From the NCBI GenBank assembly GCA_919902965.1, contig CAKKSJ010000231.1, forward strand, positions 2,424-12,421: DNA of 9,998 nucleotides. Direction: 5' to 3'. Below are positions 1 through 7,117 of this stretch, one piece after another. Both the position numbers and the translations under genes were made by a program. Position 1 is the first letter of the stretch. Every line of letters begins with the position of its first letter. The notes under the pieces were generated by a model. It did no database searches, was not told where the DNA came from, and was given only the letters and a program-made list of their open reading frames with translations. The stretch comes from Burkholderiales bacterium (GTDB lineage Bacteria > Pseudomonadota > Gammaproteobacteria > Burkholderiales > SG8-39).

Positions 1-63
1 CACCCCACCGGCGGCACCGGGTCGAATCGACCACTGCGCCCGCAGTGTGGCTGGCCGTGCATT

Positions 64-129
64 ACGACCGCAGGGAGTCCTAGCGACGACCGGAGGGAGT
101 CCCAGTGACGACTGATAAGAGTCTCCGAG
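64..129. repeat. Short tandem repeat, 22-bp unit, two clear copies and one decayed
   Basis: Copy 1 (64-85) and copy 2 (86-107) match at 19 of 22 positions. A third block (108-129) matches copy 2 at about 14 of 22. Each clear copy carries a GGGAGTCC core, and in copy 2 this is the hyphenated palindrome GGGAGTCCC (95-103). The repeat lies in the otherwise featureless 190 bases beyond the end of the FKBP gene. I cannot assign a function; it may simply be slippage in non-coding DNA. Confidence 0.55.
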
Positions 130-159
130 GGACAAGCGAAATAGCCAGTCTTGGGACTA

Positions 160-180
160 CGGCGGCGAGCTCACCCGCCG
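160..180 (-). terminator. Weak hairpin downstream of the FKBP gene
   Basis: A 6-bp perfect stem CGGCGG/CCGCCG (160-165 with 175-180, 9-base loop) lies 11 bases beyond the FKBP stop on the minus strand. No T-run follows it, so it is not a canonical intrinsic terminator. It could protect or help end the transcript, or be chance in GC-rich DNA. Confidence 0.25.
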
Positions 181-190
181 CGCTGGCAGA

Positions 191-535
191 TCAGCCGACA
201 GCCAATAACTCCACTTCGAAAACTAGGGTCGCATTTGGCGGAATCACGCCGCCCGCGCCGCGCGCACCGTAGCCCAGTTCGGGCGGGATGGTGAGTTTCC
301 GTTTGCCTCCCACAAGCATGCCTAGCACGCCCTCGTCCCAGCCGCGTATCACCTGTCCCGCGCCCAGATTGAACACGAAGGGATCATTGCGGTCCTTGCT
401 GGAGTCGAATTTGCTGCCGCTGGTGAGCCAGCCGGTGTAGTGCACGGTAACGCTCTGGCCGGCAGCCGCTGTCGCGCCTTCGCCGAGCAAAAGTTCTTCT
501 ATGGTCAATCCGCTGGGGGTCTTGCGCGTCGACAT
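191..535 (-). CDS. FKBP-type peptidyl-prolyl cis-trans isomerase (single domain, cytoplasmic)
   Basis: This 114-residue protein catalyses cis-trans isomerisation of X-Pro bonds and is expected to act as a folding helper in the cytoplasm. The whole protein is one FKBP domain. Visible signatures are VHYTG (31-35), GSKFDSS (40-46), GAGQVIRGWDEGV (58-70), KRKLTIPPELGYG (78-90) and the terminal IPPNATLVFEVELL (98-111). Active-site residues of human FKBP12 appear conserved: Y33, F43, D44, V62, I63, W66, Y89 and F106. No signal peptide, transmembrane segment or SlyD-type insert is present. The ATG at 535 was chosen because GGAGG stands 5 bases upstream and the family fold begins there. The same frame stays open further upstream, but that part has no family similarity. 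The gene is divergent from glpD and has its own promoter-like sequence. Confidence 0.95.
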   Translation of the reverse strand: MSTRKTPSGLTIEELLLGEGATAAAGQSVTVHYTGWLTSGSKFDSSKDRNDPFVFNLGAGQVIRGWDEGVLGMLVGGKRKLTIPPELGYGARGAGGVIPPNATLVFEVELLAVG

Positions 536-564
536 ACTGGCCTCCGGTAAAAAAACATTGCCGC

Positions 565-593
565 ATTGTAGTGCCTGGGCGGTCGCCTGTCGC
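565..593 (-). promoter_or_regulatory. Candidate sigma-70 promoter for the FKBP gene
   Basis: Read on the minus strand, GCGACA (593-588, 4 of 6 to the -35 consensus) is followed after exactly 17 bases by TACAAT (570-565, 5 of 6 to the -10). Transcription would start near 558, giving a leader of about 23 bases that contains the GGAGG ribosome site. This is inferred from the motif match and position only. Confidence 0.5.
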
Positions 594-628
594 TCCCAGG
601 TACTGCCGCCGGGCCGGCTGCGCCGCAC

Positions 629-637
629 TGCTATAAT
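629..637 (+). promoter_or_regulatory. Extended -10 promoter for the glpD operon
   Basis: A perfect TATAAT (632-637) is preceded by TG one base upstream, giving the extended -10 form TGCTATAAT. No good -35 lies 16-18 bases upstream, which is usual for extended -10 promoters. Transcription would start near 644, about 41 bases before the glpD ATG. I see no obvious operator; a GlpR site could not be recognised by eye. Confidence 0.6.
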
Positions 638-684
638 CCGCCGCTCTGCCGCCTTCGCGGCGCAGCATATGCGCACCAAGCTAC

Positions 685-2169
685 ATGGAACTCTACGACA
701 TCGCCGTGATCGGTGGCGGCATTAACGGCGCGGGCATTGCGCGCGATGCCGCCGGCAGCGGCCTCAAGGTCTTGCTCGCCGAACAGAATGACTTTGCATC
801 AGCGACATCATCTGCCAGCACCAAGCTGATCCACGGCGGACTGCGCTATCTCGAATATTACGAATTGCGCTTGGTGTCCGAATCCCTGGCTGAACGCGAA
901 GTGATGCTACACCTCGCGCCACACATCATCTGGCCGCTGGAATTCGTGCTGCCGCATGAAAAACATCTGCGGCCGGCGTGGATGGTGCGCGCCGGCCTGT
1001 TCCTGTATGACCATATCGGCGGGCGCAGCAGTTTGCCCGGGTCCCGCGGCGTCCGGCTCGCGCCGGAAGGTCACGGTGCCGGACTGAAACCCGCGTTCAA
1101 GCGGGGCTTCGCTTATTACGACGCCTGGGTCGACGATGCGCGCCTGGTGGTGCTGACCCTGTCTTCGGCGCGCGCGCATGGCGCGAGCGTGCTCGCGCGC
1201 ACGCGTTGCACCGGCGCGAAGCGCGAGGGCGACACCTGGCGGGTGGCGCTGCGCGATCAGGCGACGGGCTCGGAAAACGAGGTGCGCGCGCGCATCCTGG
1301 TGAATGCTGCCGGCCCCTGGGTGAAAAGTCTGCTCGAGCGCGAACTGGACATCGAATCGACCGGACAGGTGCGCCTGGTGAAAGGCAGCCACATCGTGGT
1401 GCCGCGCATCCACGACAAGCGCCACGCCTACATACTGCAGAATCCGGATCGGCGCGTGGTGTTCATGATTCCCTATGAGCGTGAATTCACGCTCATCGGC
1501 ACGACGGATGTGCATGTCACGCAAAACGAGCTTCCGCCGGCAATTTCGGACGATGAAAGAGCCTACCTGTGTGCAGCGGCGAGCCGCTACAGCGCGCGCG
1601 AAATTACCGCCGACCAGGTGGTTTGGAGCTACAGCGGTGTGCGGCCCCTGTACGACGACGGTAAGGAAGATCCATCTGCGATCACGCGCGACTATGTGCT
1701 GCAGCTCGACGAACAGGGGCCGCCGCTGTTGTCGGTATTCGGTGGCAAAATCACCACTTACCGCAAGCTGGCCGAGCAGGTGATGGCAAAGCTCGTGCGC
1801 TGGATTCCGGCGCGGCGGCCGTGGACGCATACCGAGGCGCTGCCGGGCGGCGATTTCGACGGGCGCGATTTTGAAAGTGTGTTGGGCGAATACCGCGCGC
1901 GCTATTCCGCGCTGGACCCCCACTGGCTGGCCCGTCTGCTGCGTCGACACGGCACGCTGGGCGAGACGATACTCGCTGGTGCGAAAACCGAGAGCGATCT
2001 GGGCGAGAACTTCGGCGGCGGGCTGTACGAGCGCGAACTCGCCTACCTGATCGGGCAGGAATGGGCGCGCGCAGCCGAAGATGTGCTGTGGCGGCGTACC
2101 AAGTGCGGTCTGCATATGGACGAGGCGCAGCGCCGGCGCGTCGCCGAACGCATGGCGGATGGGCAATGA
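685..2169 (+). CDS. glpD: Aerobic glycerol-3-phosphate dehydrogenase (FAD-dependent)
   Basis: The enzyme oxidises sn-glycerol 3-phosphate to dihydroxyacetone phosphate and passes electrons through FAD to the quinone pool at the inner membrane face. The 494 residues are close to the E. coli GlpD length (501). Family marks: Rossmann FAD motif VIGGGINGAG (8-17), the family block TKLIHGGLRYLE (46-57), VNAAGPW (206-212), SGVRPL (317-322), SAITRDY (331-337), GGKITTYRKLAEQ (353-365) and the C-terminal RTKCGLHMDE (471-480). R320, R335 and K355 fit substrate or FAD contacts known in E. coli GlpD. The start is ATG 685. Its ribosome site is weak, but the FAD motif begins eight residues in, so a later start is unlikely. 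It is the first gene of a unit with the HAD phosphatase (4-base overlap) and the TauE/SafE permease. No glycerol kinase or facilitator gene is present. Confidence 0.96.
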   Translation: MELYDIAVIGGGINGAGIARDAAGSGLKVLLAEQNDFASATSSASTKLIHGGLRYLEYYELRLVSESLAEREVMLHLAPHIIWPLEFVLPHEKHLRPAWMVRAGLFLYDHIGGRSSLPGSRGVRLAPEGHGAGLKPAFKRGFAYYDAWVDDARLVVLTLSSARAHGASVLARTRCTGAKREGDTWRVALRDQATGSENEVRARILVNAAGPWVKSLLERELDIESTGQVRLVKGSHIVVPRIHDKRHAYILQNPDRRVVFMIPYEREFTLIGTTDVHVTQNELPPAISDDERAYLCAAASRYSAREITADQVVWSYSGVRPLYDDGKEDPSAITRDYVLQLDEQGPPLLSVFGGKITTYRKLAEQVMAKLVRWIPARRPWTHTEALPGGDFDGRDFESVLGEYRARYSALDPHWLARLLRRHGTLGETILAGAKTESDLGENFGGGLYERELAYLIGQEWARAAEDVLWRRTKCGLHMDEAQRRRVAERMADGQ

Positions 2170-2957
2170 AACCTGTTGCGACCATGCCCGCCCCAGTCGT
2201 GAATGGCATCCGCGGCGTGTTCTGCGACATCGACGATACGCTCACCAGCGAGGGCAGGCTCACTGCGCGCGCCTATGCCGCGCTGGAACGCCTGCGCAGG
2301 GCCGGCAAGCTGGTGATTCCGATCACCGGCCGGCCTGCCGGCTGGTGCGACCATATCGCGCGCATGTGGCCGGTGGACGCGGTGGTGGGAGAGAACGGCG
2401 CGTTCTATTTCTACTACGACGCGGCGCGCAGGAAACTTGCGCAGCGCTTTTTGTTCGACGCGGCAACGCGCTTCGCCAACCGCGACAGGATGATCGCCGT
2501 GCGCGAACGCATCCTGCGCGAAGTGCCGGGCTGCGCACTCGCCTCGGACCAGCTCTACCGCGCGGCCGATCTGGCAATTGACTTCTGCGAAGACGTGCCG
2601 CGGCTGCCGTTCGCCGAGGTCGATCGCATCGTCGAATTGATGCGCGCGGCCGGCATGACGGCGAAGATCAGCTCCATCCACGTCAACGGCTGGTTCGGCG
2701 ACTACGACAAGCTGGGCATGACGCGCATCTTGATGCAGGAGCGCTACGACGTCGATCTTGCGTGCGAGGAGGCCCGCTACCTGTTCGTTGGCGATTCGCC
2801 CAATGACGCGCCCATGTTTAAGTTCTTTTCCAACTCGGTAGGTGTGGCCAATGTGGCCGATTTCGGCGCGCGTCTAGCCAACCCACCGGCCTACGTCACC
2901 CGCGGGCGCAGCGGCGCGGGTTTTGTCGAAGTCGCCGAACGCTTGTTGGGCGCATAA
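2166..2957 (+). CDS. HAD-superfamily hydrolase, type IIB cap (SPP/Cof-like phosphatase)
   Basis: A predicted cytoplasmic Mg-dependent phosphatase of 263 residues. All HAD motifs are visible: motif I DIDDT (21-25, nucleophile D21 and acid/base D23), motif II threonine in PITGRP (52-57, T54), motif III lysine in DYDKLGMT (179-186, K182) and motif IV GDSPNDAPMF (209-218, D210 and D214). The roughly 120-residue insert between motifs II and III is the C2 (IIB) cap, as in sucrose-phosphate, mannosyl-3-phosphoglycerate and Cof-type phosphatases. The substrate cannot be read from sequence; a sugar or polyol phosphate is the usual kind. The start ATG at 2166 overlaps the glpD TGA as ATGA, which points to translational coupling. 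An upstream in-frame extension into glpD exists but has no HAD similarity. Co-expression with glpD suggests, but does not prove, a role in glycerol-phosphate or triose-phosphate metabolism. Confidence 0.88.
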   Translation: MKPVATMPAPVVNGIRGVFCDIDDTLTSEGRLTARAYAALERLRRAGKLVIPITGRPAGWCDHIARMWPVDAVVGENGAFYFYYDAARRKLAQRFLFDAATRFANRDRMIAVRERILREVPGCALASDQLYRAADLAIDFCEDVPRLPFAEVDRIVELMRAAGMTAKISSIHVNGWFGDYDKLGMTRILMQERYDVDLACEEARYLFVGDSPNDAPMFKFFSNSVGVANVADFGARLANPPAYVTRGRSGAGFVEVAERLLGA

Positions 2958-2960
2958 GTC

Positions 2961-3755
2961 ATGGAATGGTGGTTGGGCTATGCCGCGATCGGCGCCGCCG
3001 TGGGGTTTTTCGCCGGTTTGCTGGGTATAGGCGGCGGGGCCACCATGGTACCGCTGCTGGTGATGCTGCTGGAGGCACAAGGCCTGCCCAAGGCGCAGAT
3101 CATGCACCTGGCCGTGGGCACGGGCATGGCCAGCATTCTGTTTACCTCGCTATCGAGCATGCGCGCGCACGCGATGCGCGGCATCGTGCGCTGGGATTTG
3201 GCATGGGCGCTGACACCCGGCATCCTGGTGGGTGGCCTGCTTGGTTCTCTCATCACCACCTGGGTTTCGACGCAGATGTTTGCGGCCATGTTTACCGCCG
3301 TGGTTTTTCTTGCCGCGACCAACATCCTGCTCGATCGCAGGCCCAAGCCCTCGCGCCAGCTGCCGGGAATGCTGGGCTCGGCGCTGGTGGGCTTCGTCAT
3401 CAGCTTTGTTTCCGCCCTTGCGGCTATGGGGGGCGCGTTCCTCACGATTCCCTTCGCGCTGTACTGCAATGTGCCCTTGCTGCAGGCAATTGGTACGGCA
3501 GCGATAATCGGCTTTCCGATCGCCCTCGCGGGCAGCATCGGCTTCGTCGTGGCGGGCTGGGGGCAAAGCGGACTACCCCCATATAGCATAGGCTATGTGT
3601 ATTTGCCCGCCTTGTTCGGAATCGCGCTCGCGAGCGTCCTGACCGCGCCGCTGGGTGCAGCGGCCGCGCACCGCCTGCCCACCAGGCGCCTGAAGCAGAT
3701 TTTTGCGGTGCTGCTCTACGCGCTTGCCGCCAGGATGATGATCAGCCTGTGGTAA
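2961..3755 (+). CDS. TauE/SafE-family membrane permease (predicted anion exporter)
   Basis: A 264-residue integral inner-membrane protein with about 7-8 hydrophobic segments. It belongs to the TauE/SafE family (DUF81), whose members are linked to export or uptake of sulfite, sulfoacetate and other small organosulfur or carboxylate anions. The two related halves are visible: the N-terminal glycine-rich motif GFFAGLLGIGGG (15-26) with downstream AVGTGMAS (51-58), and the second-half counterpart GFVISFVSALAAMGGAF (144-160) with AIGTAAIIGFP (176-186). ATG 2961 lies three bases after the HAD stop, so it is almost certainly in the glpD transcript. The ribosome site is weak, in keeping with coupled translation. 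The real substrate is unknown and the link to glycerol-phosphate metabolism is not evident. Family assignment is secure; function is not. Confidence 0.9.
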   Translation: MEWWLGYAAIGAAVGFFAGLLGIGGGATMVPLLVMLLEAQGLPKAQIMHLAVGTGMASILFTSLSSMRAHAMRGIVRWDLAWALTPGILVGGLLGSLITTWVSTQMFAAMFTAVVFLAATNILLDRRPKPSRQLPGMLGSALVGFVISFVSALAAMGGAFLTIPFALYCNVPLLQAIGTAAIIGFPIALAGSIGFVVAGWGQSGLPPYSIGYVYLPALFGIALASVLTAPLGAAAAHRLPTRRLKQIFAVLLYALAARMMISLW

Positions 3756-3763
3756 TGAATGGC

Positions 3764-3813
3764 GTGCGCATGGCGCACACCGGATTGTTTCCGTCGCCTG
3801 CGCCATGCGCAGG
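3764..3813. terminator. Paired hairpins in the convergent gap between the permease and the DUF420-like gene
   Basis: Two perfect short hairpins lie here: GTGCGC-ATG-GCGCAC (3764-3778) and CCTGCGC-CAT-GCGCAGG (3797-3813). Their 13-base cores (3765-3777 and 3799-3811) are exact reverse complements of each other, so they can also pair into one longer stem with a 21-base loop. They sit where both flanking genes end, suggesting bidirectional transcript termination or 3'-end protection. Only a weak ATTGTTT follows the first hairpin, so strong intrinsic termination is not shown. The rest of the gap (3814-3873) shows only smaller GC-rich repeats. Confidence 0.45.
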
Positions 3814-3873
3814 GTCAGCGTATTTCCGCGGCGTGCGCCGAGTGCACGTTGCGCCGGCCTCGCAGTCGCGGTT

Positions 3874-4416
3874 CTAGCCGACGTACCAGAAGTAGTAAGT
3901 GGCGAAGCCGCCTATAGCCACCAGCCAGTAGCCGGCGAGCGTTGCGCGCATCAGATTTTTCCACCACTTGATGCGCCATCGCTTCGGCAGGATTCCGTTC
4001 ATCTGCAGCACGATCCACAAGCCGCCGGCGACGGTGAGGCTGCCCGCCAGGGCGTGCAACCAAGTGATGCCGATGCGCGCATCTGAAAAATCGGCGAGCT
4101 TGGCCGGCCTCACGTCCTGCATCGAGCCCGCCATGATGAACGCGATCAGCACGCTGTTGAGCAGTACCCAGGTGGTCTGGTTGTACTTGTGCGCATCGAT
4201 GTTGCCGCGGCGGGCGAGGAACATACCGACTGTGAGCCCGGCGATTAGCAGGATTTCCAGGGACAGATTGATGTCTGCAATGAGCGGCGCCGGCCCGAAA
4301 AATCCTGGCGTGCCTTCGAGTTTGTTCACGCCGACCCAAAGGATACCGGCGAGCGTTCCGCCGATCACGACGACAGCCGCGATAATCGCGGGCAATTTCC
4401 AGCGCTGTGCATCCAT
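3874..4416 (-). CDS. Five-helix membrane protein, DUF420-like
   Basis: A 180-residue inner-membrane protein of unknown function. Hydrophobic segments lie at about 8-30, 48-68, 82-100, 115-137 and 157-178. Segment 3 is preceded by GNIDAHKYNQ (71-80) and segment 4 carries WLHALAG (119-125). A basic loop KRWRIKWWKNLMR (145-157) leads into the last helix, which ends GGFATYYFWY. Histidines H76 and H121 near helix ends, and the overall layout, resemble the DUF420 (YozB) family and, more loosely, heme-binding cytochrome b561-type bundles. Heme binding is only inferred. The start ATG at 4416 has an excellent ribosome site (AGGGAGG, 4 bases before the ATG). It is separated from the upstream CoA-transferase gene by 103 bases with a hairpin, so it may be transcribed separately. 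I saw no clear promoter. Confidence 0.75.
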   Translation of the reverse strand: MDAQRWKLPAIIAAVVVIGGTLAGILWVGVNKLEGTPGFFGPAPLIADINLSLEILLIAGLTVGMFLARRGNIDAHKYNQTTWVLLNSVLIAFIMAGSMQDVRPAKLADFSDARIGITWLHALAGSLTVAGGLWIVLQMNGILPKRWRIKWWKNLMRATLAGYWLVAIGGFATYYFWYVG

Positions 4417-4461
4417 CTCGCCTCCCTGCAGAAAGGCCAGCCTCAGTTTCCCGCAGACTCG

Positions 4462-4480
4462 GTGCGCGCAGCGCGCGCAC
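4462..4480 (-). terminator. Hairpin after the CoA-transferase gene
   Basis: A perfect 8-bp GC stem GTGCGCGC/GCGCGCAC (4462-4469 with 4473-4480, 3-base loop) lies 40 bases beyond the CoA-transferase stop and 46 bases before the DUF420-like start. No T-run follows on the minus strand, so intrinsic termination is uncertain. Its place between the two genes suggests a transcript boundary or a 3' stabiliser. Confidence 0.4.
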
Positions 4481-4519
4481 GATCAGACGGACACAGGGTA
4501 ACCTACGCCTCGTTCACGA

Positions 4520-5743
4520 TCAAACCGAGCCGTCGGCTTTCAGCTTTGCAACCTCCGCATCGGTCTTGTTGAGCAGGCCGCGCAGGATTTCCTCGGTGTG
4601 CTGGCCGAGCACGGGCGGGGCGAGCTTGTATTCGACCGGCGTGGCGGAAAAACGCATCGGGCTCGCCACTGTCGGCAGCTTGCCCGCGACCGGATGGTCC
4701 AGTTCGACCTTGATGCCGCGCGCCTTCACCTGCGGCTCCCCGAATACCTGCGCTAGGTCGTTGATTGGACCGTTGGGGATGCCTGCCGCTTCGAGCAGTT
4801 CCACCCAATCGCGCGTGCTGCGTTTGAGCATAATGTCCTGCAGCAGGCGCGTCATCTCGGCGCGTTTCTCCACGCGCTTGCCGTTCGAAGCGAAGCGCGC
4901 ATCGTCCGCCAGTTCCGCGCAGCCGGCCGCCTCGCAAAACTTGCGGAACAGATTGTCGTTTCCGCAGGCGAGGATCACGTCGCCGTCGGCAGTCTTGAAC
5001 GGCTGGTAGGGCACGATGTTCGGATGCAAGTTGCCGATGCGCTTGGGCGGTTTGCCGGTGGCGAAGAAATTGGTGTTCTGGTAGGCGAGCAAGGCAATCT
5101 GCGAGTCGAGCAGCGCCAGGTCGAGTTGCTGGCCGATGCCGGTTTCGGCGCGGTGGGCAATCGCCGCGCAGATTGCGATACTCGCGTACATGCCGGTGAT
5201 GATGTCGGCTACCGGGACGCCGGCCCGTTGCGGGCCTCCCCCCGGTGCACCATCGGGTTCGCCGGTAACGCTCATCATGCCGCCCATGCCCTGGATCATG
5301 AAATCGTAGCCGGGATGTTCCCTGTAGGGACCGGTCTGGCCGAAACCGGTGACCGAGCAGTAAATCAGGCGCGGATTGATTTGTTTCAGATCGTCGTAGG
5401 CGAGTCCGTAGCGCGCCAGATCACCGAACTTGTAATTCTCGATCAGGACGTCGGAAATGCGCGCGAGTTCACGCACGAGTTCCTGGCCTTCGGGTTTCGA
5501 GATGTTGAGCGTGATCGACTTCTTGCCGCGGTTGGCGGAAGTGAAATAGGCCGAGTCCTTGGTATCGCGGCCTTCCCTGTCCTTGATCCAGGGCGGGCCG
5601 AACGTGCGCGAGTCGTCGCCGAGCTTGGGTCGCTCCACCTTGATTACTTCGGCGCCGAGGTCGGCCAGGTTCTGGCCGGCCCAGGGGCCGGCAAGCACGC
5701 GGGAAAGATCGAGTACGCGGATATGGGACAGGGGACCGGGCAT
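4520..5743 (-). CDS. Class III CoA-transferase (CaiB/BaiF family)
   Basis: Predicted to move CoA from an acyl-CoA donor to a free carboxylic acid through an aspartyl-CoA intermediate, in the cytoplasm as an interlocked dimer. The 407 residues match the family length. Family marks: N-terminal LSHIRVLDLSRVLAGPWAG (5-23) with DLGAEVIKVE (28-37), SANRGKKSITLN (69-80), DVLIENYKFGDLARYGL (98-114), VTGFGQTGPY (131-140), and HPGYDFMIQGMGGMMSVTG (143-161), where D147 aligns with the catalytic aspartate of formyl-CoA transferase. GVPVADIITGMYA (175-187) and the C-terminal GQHTEEIL are also typical. The start ATG at 5743 is followed at once by the family N-terminus; the ribosome site is weak. It lies 57 bases after dctM in the same direction, so co-transcription is likely. 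The acid it activates is probably the one the TRAP system imports, but this is inference. Confidence 0.93.
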   Translation of the reverse strand: MPGPLSHIRVLDLSRVLAGPWAGQNLADLGAEVIKVERPKLGDDSRTFGPPWIKDREGRDTKDSAYFTSANRGKKSITLNISKPEGQELVRELARISDVLIENYKFGDLARYGLAYDDLKQINPRLIYCSVTGFGQTGPYREHPGYDFMIQGMGGMMSVTGEPDGAPGGGPQRAGVPVADIITGMYASIAICAAIAHRAETGIGQQLDLALLDSQIALLAYQNTNFFATGKPPKRIGNLHPNIVPYQPFKTADGDVILACGNDNLFRKFCEAAGCAELADDARFASNGKRVEKRAEMTRLLQDIMLKRSTRDWVELLEAAGIPNGPINDLAQVFGEPQVKARGIKVELDHPVAGKLPTVASPMRFSATPVEYKLAPPVLGQHTEEILRGLLNKTDAEVAKLKADGSV

Positions 5744-5800
5744 GAAGTCATACTTTCTGCAAAATTGGGTTGGAAAGGCGCGTACCCGATCGTAGCGGTG

Positions 5801-7117
5801 TCATTTCACCCCGCCCATCATGTGATTGGGCAGCCAGGTGGCGATGTCGGGGAAAAAGCACAGGATGACAATTGCCAGCATCATGCACAGCACATAGGGG
5901 TACGCGCCGCGCATGATGGTCATCAAGGATACGTCGGGCGCGATCGCGTTGATGACGTAAAGATTGAGGCCGACCGGCGGGGTGATCAGGCCGATCTCCA
6001 TGTTGATGGTTACGATCACGCCGAACCACACCGGGTCGAAGCCGGCCGCGGTAATGATCGGCAGCAGGATCGGGCTGGTCATCAGAATGATCGCCGCCGG
6101 CGGGATGAAACAGCCCGCGATCAGCAGGAACAGGTTGATCAGCGCCATCAGCACCCAACGATTGACTTCCATCGCTGCGATCGCGTTCGCCAGCGTCTGC
6201 GTCAGGTAGAGCGAGGTGAGCATATAGCCGAACACCACGGAGGCGGCGATGATCATCAGGATCATTACCGATTCCCTGGTGGTGTCGCGCAATATGGCCC
6301 ACAGCTGTTTCGGGTTCCACATGCGGTAGATCAGCACCGCCATCAACACGCACAGCGCCGCACCCACGCCAGCCGCCTCCGAGGGCGTGGCGATGCCGCC
6401 ATAGAGCACGTACATGACACCCACCACGACCGCAAGGAAGGGCGCCACCTTGGGAACGGATTGCCACTTCTGCTTCCAGCTGTAGCGAAAATCCGCCGCG
6501 TGCGCGCGAAATCCCCGCTTCCACATGAGGAACAGCGTCCACAGCACAAACAGCCCGGTGAGCATCAGCCCGGGTATTACGCCTGCCAGAAACAGACGCC
6601 CGATCGAAGTCTCGGTGGCGATGCCGTAGAGGATGAAGGTGATCGAGGGCGGGATCAGGATGCCGAGTGTGCCGCCGGCGCAGATCGAGCCGGTGGCGAC
6701 GTCATCGGGGTAGCCGCGCTTGCGCATCTCGGGGATGCCCATCTTGCCGATCGCCGCGCAGGTCGCCGGCGAGGAGCCGGTGAGCGCGGCAAACAGCGCG
6801 CAGGCGCCAATGTTTGAAATCACCAGGCCGCCGGGCAGCCGGTACAGCCAGCGGTCGAGCGCCTCATACAGGTCTTTGCCCGCCGGCGAGGAGCCGATCG
6901 CGGCCCCCATCAGTACGAACATCGGAATCGATACCAGGGTGAAGTCGTTGAGCCCCGCATAGAAAGTCTCGGCCACCACCTGCAGCGCGTCGAAGCCCTG
7001 GAACACCGCGATGAACACGATCGCCAGCGTCCCCAGGCTGAACGCGACCGGTGCGCCCGAGAGCAGGATCACCAGTGTGATCAGCATGACCAGGGCCCCC
7101 TGGGTGCCCGGGCTCAT
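5801..7117 (-). CDS. dctM: TRAP transporter large permease subunit (DctM)
   Basis: The ion-coupled transport subunit of a tripartite TRAP transporter in the inner membrane, driving uptake of a substrate delivered by DctP. The 438 residues carry about 12 hydrophobic segments. Family motifs: GAPVAFSLG (21-29), SIPMFVLMGAAIGSS (63-77), ALTGSSPATCAAIGKMGIPEM (about 111-131), ATGSICAGGTLGILIPPS (141-158), YGGIATPSEAAGVGA (239-253), CFIPPAAIILMTSPILLPI (336-354) and the terminal INMEIGLITPPVGLNLYV (371-388). The start at 7117 overlaps the dctQ TGA as ATGA and has a GAGGG site upstream. A longer in-frame version would reach back into dctQ and lacks family similarity. It is expected to work as a complex with DctQ. 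Confidence 0.95.
   Translation of the reverse strand: MSPGTQGALVMLITLVILLSGAPVAFSLGTLAIVFIAVFQGFDALQVVAETFYAGLNDFTLVSIPMFVLMGAAIGSSPAGKDLYEALDRWLYRLPGGLVISNIGACALFAALTGSSPATCAAIGKMGIPEMRKRGYPDDVATGSICAGGTLGILIPPSITFILYGIATETSIGRLFLAGVIPGLMLTGLFVLWTLFLMWKRGFRAHAADFRYSWKQKWQSVPKVAPFLAVVVGVMYVLYGGIATPSEAAGVGAALCVLMAVLIYRMWNPKQLWAILRDTTRESVMILMIIAASVVFGYMLTSLYLTQTLANAIAAMEVNRWVLMALINLFLLIAGCFIPPAAIILMTSPILLPIITAAGFDPVWFGVIVTINMEIGLITPPVGLNLYVINAIAPDVSLMTIMRGAYPYVLCMMLAIVILCFFPDIATWLPNHMMGGVK

Noticed and set aside
105..272. A 55-codon plus-strand reading frame starting at GTG 105 with a GGAGGG 7 bases upstream
   Set aside because: The ribosome-like site belongs to the tandem repeat. The frame runs antisense into the well-supported FKBP C-terminus and the product resembles nothing I know.
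907..2166. A 419-codon open frame on the minus strand
   Set aside because: It is fully antisense to glpD, whose product is unmistakable; the antisense product has no recognisable domain.
5024..6817. A 597-codon open frame on the plus strand
   Set aside because: It lies antisense to the CoA-transferase and dctM genes and crosses their boundary. The product is a His/Asp/Arg/Gly-rich string typical of shadow frames in GC-rich DNA.
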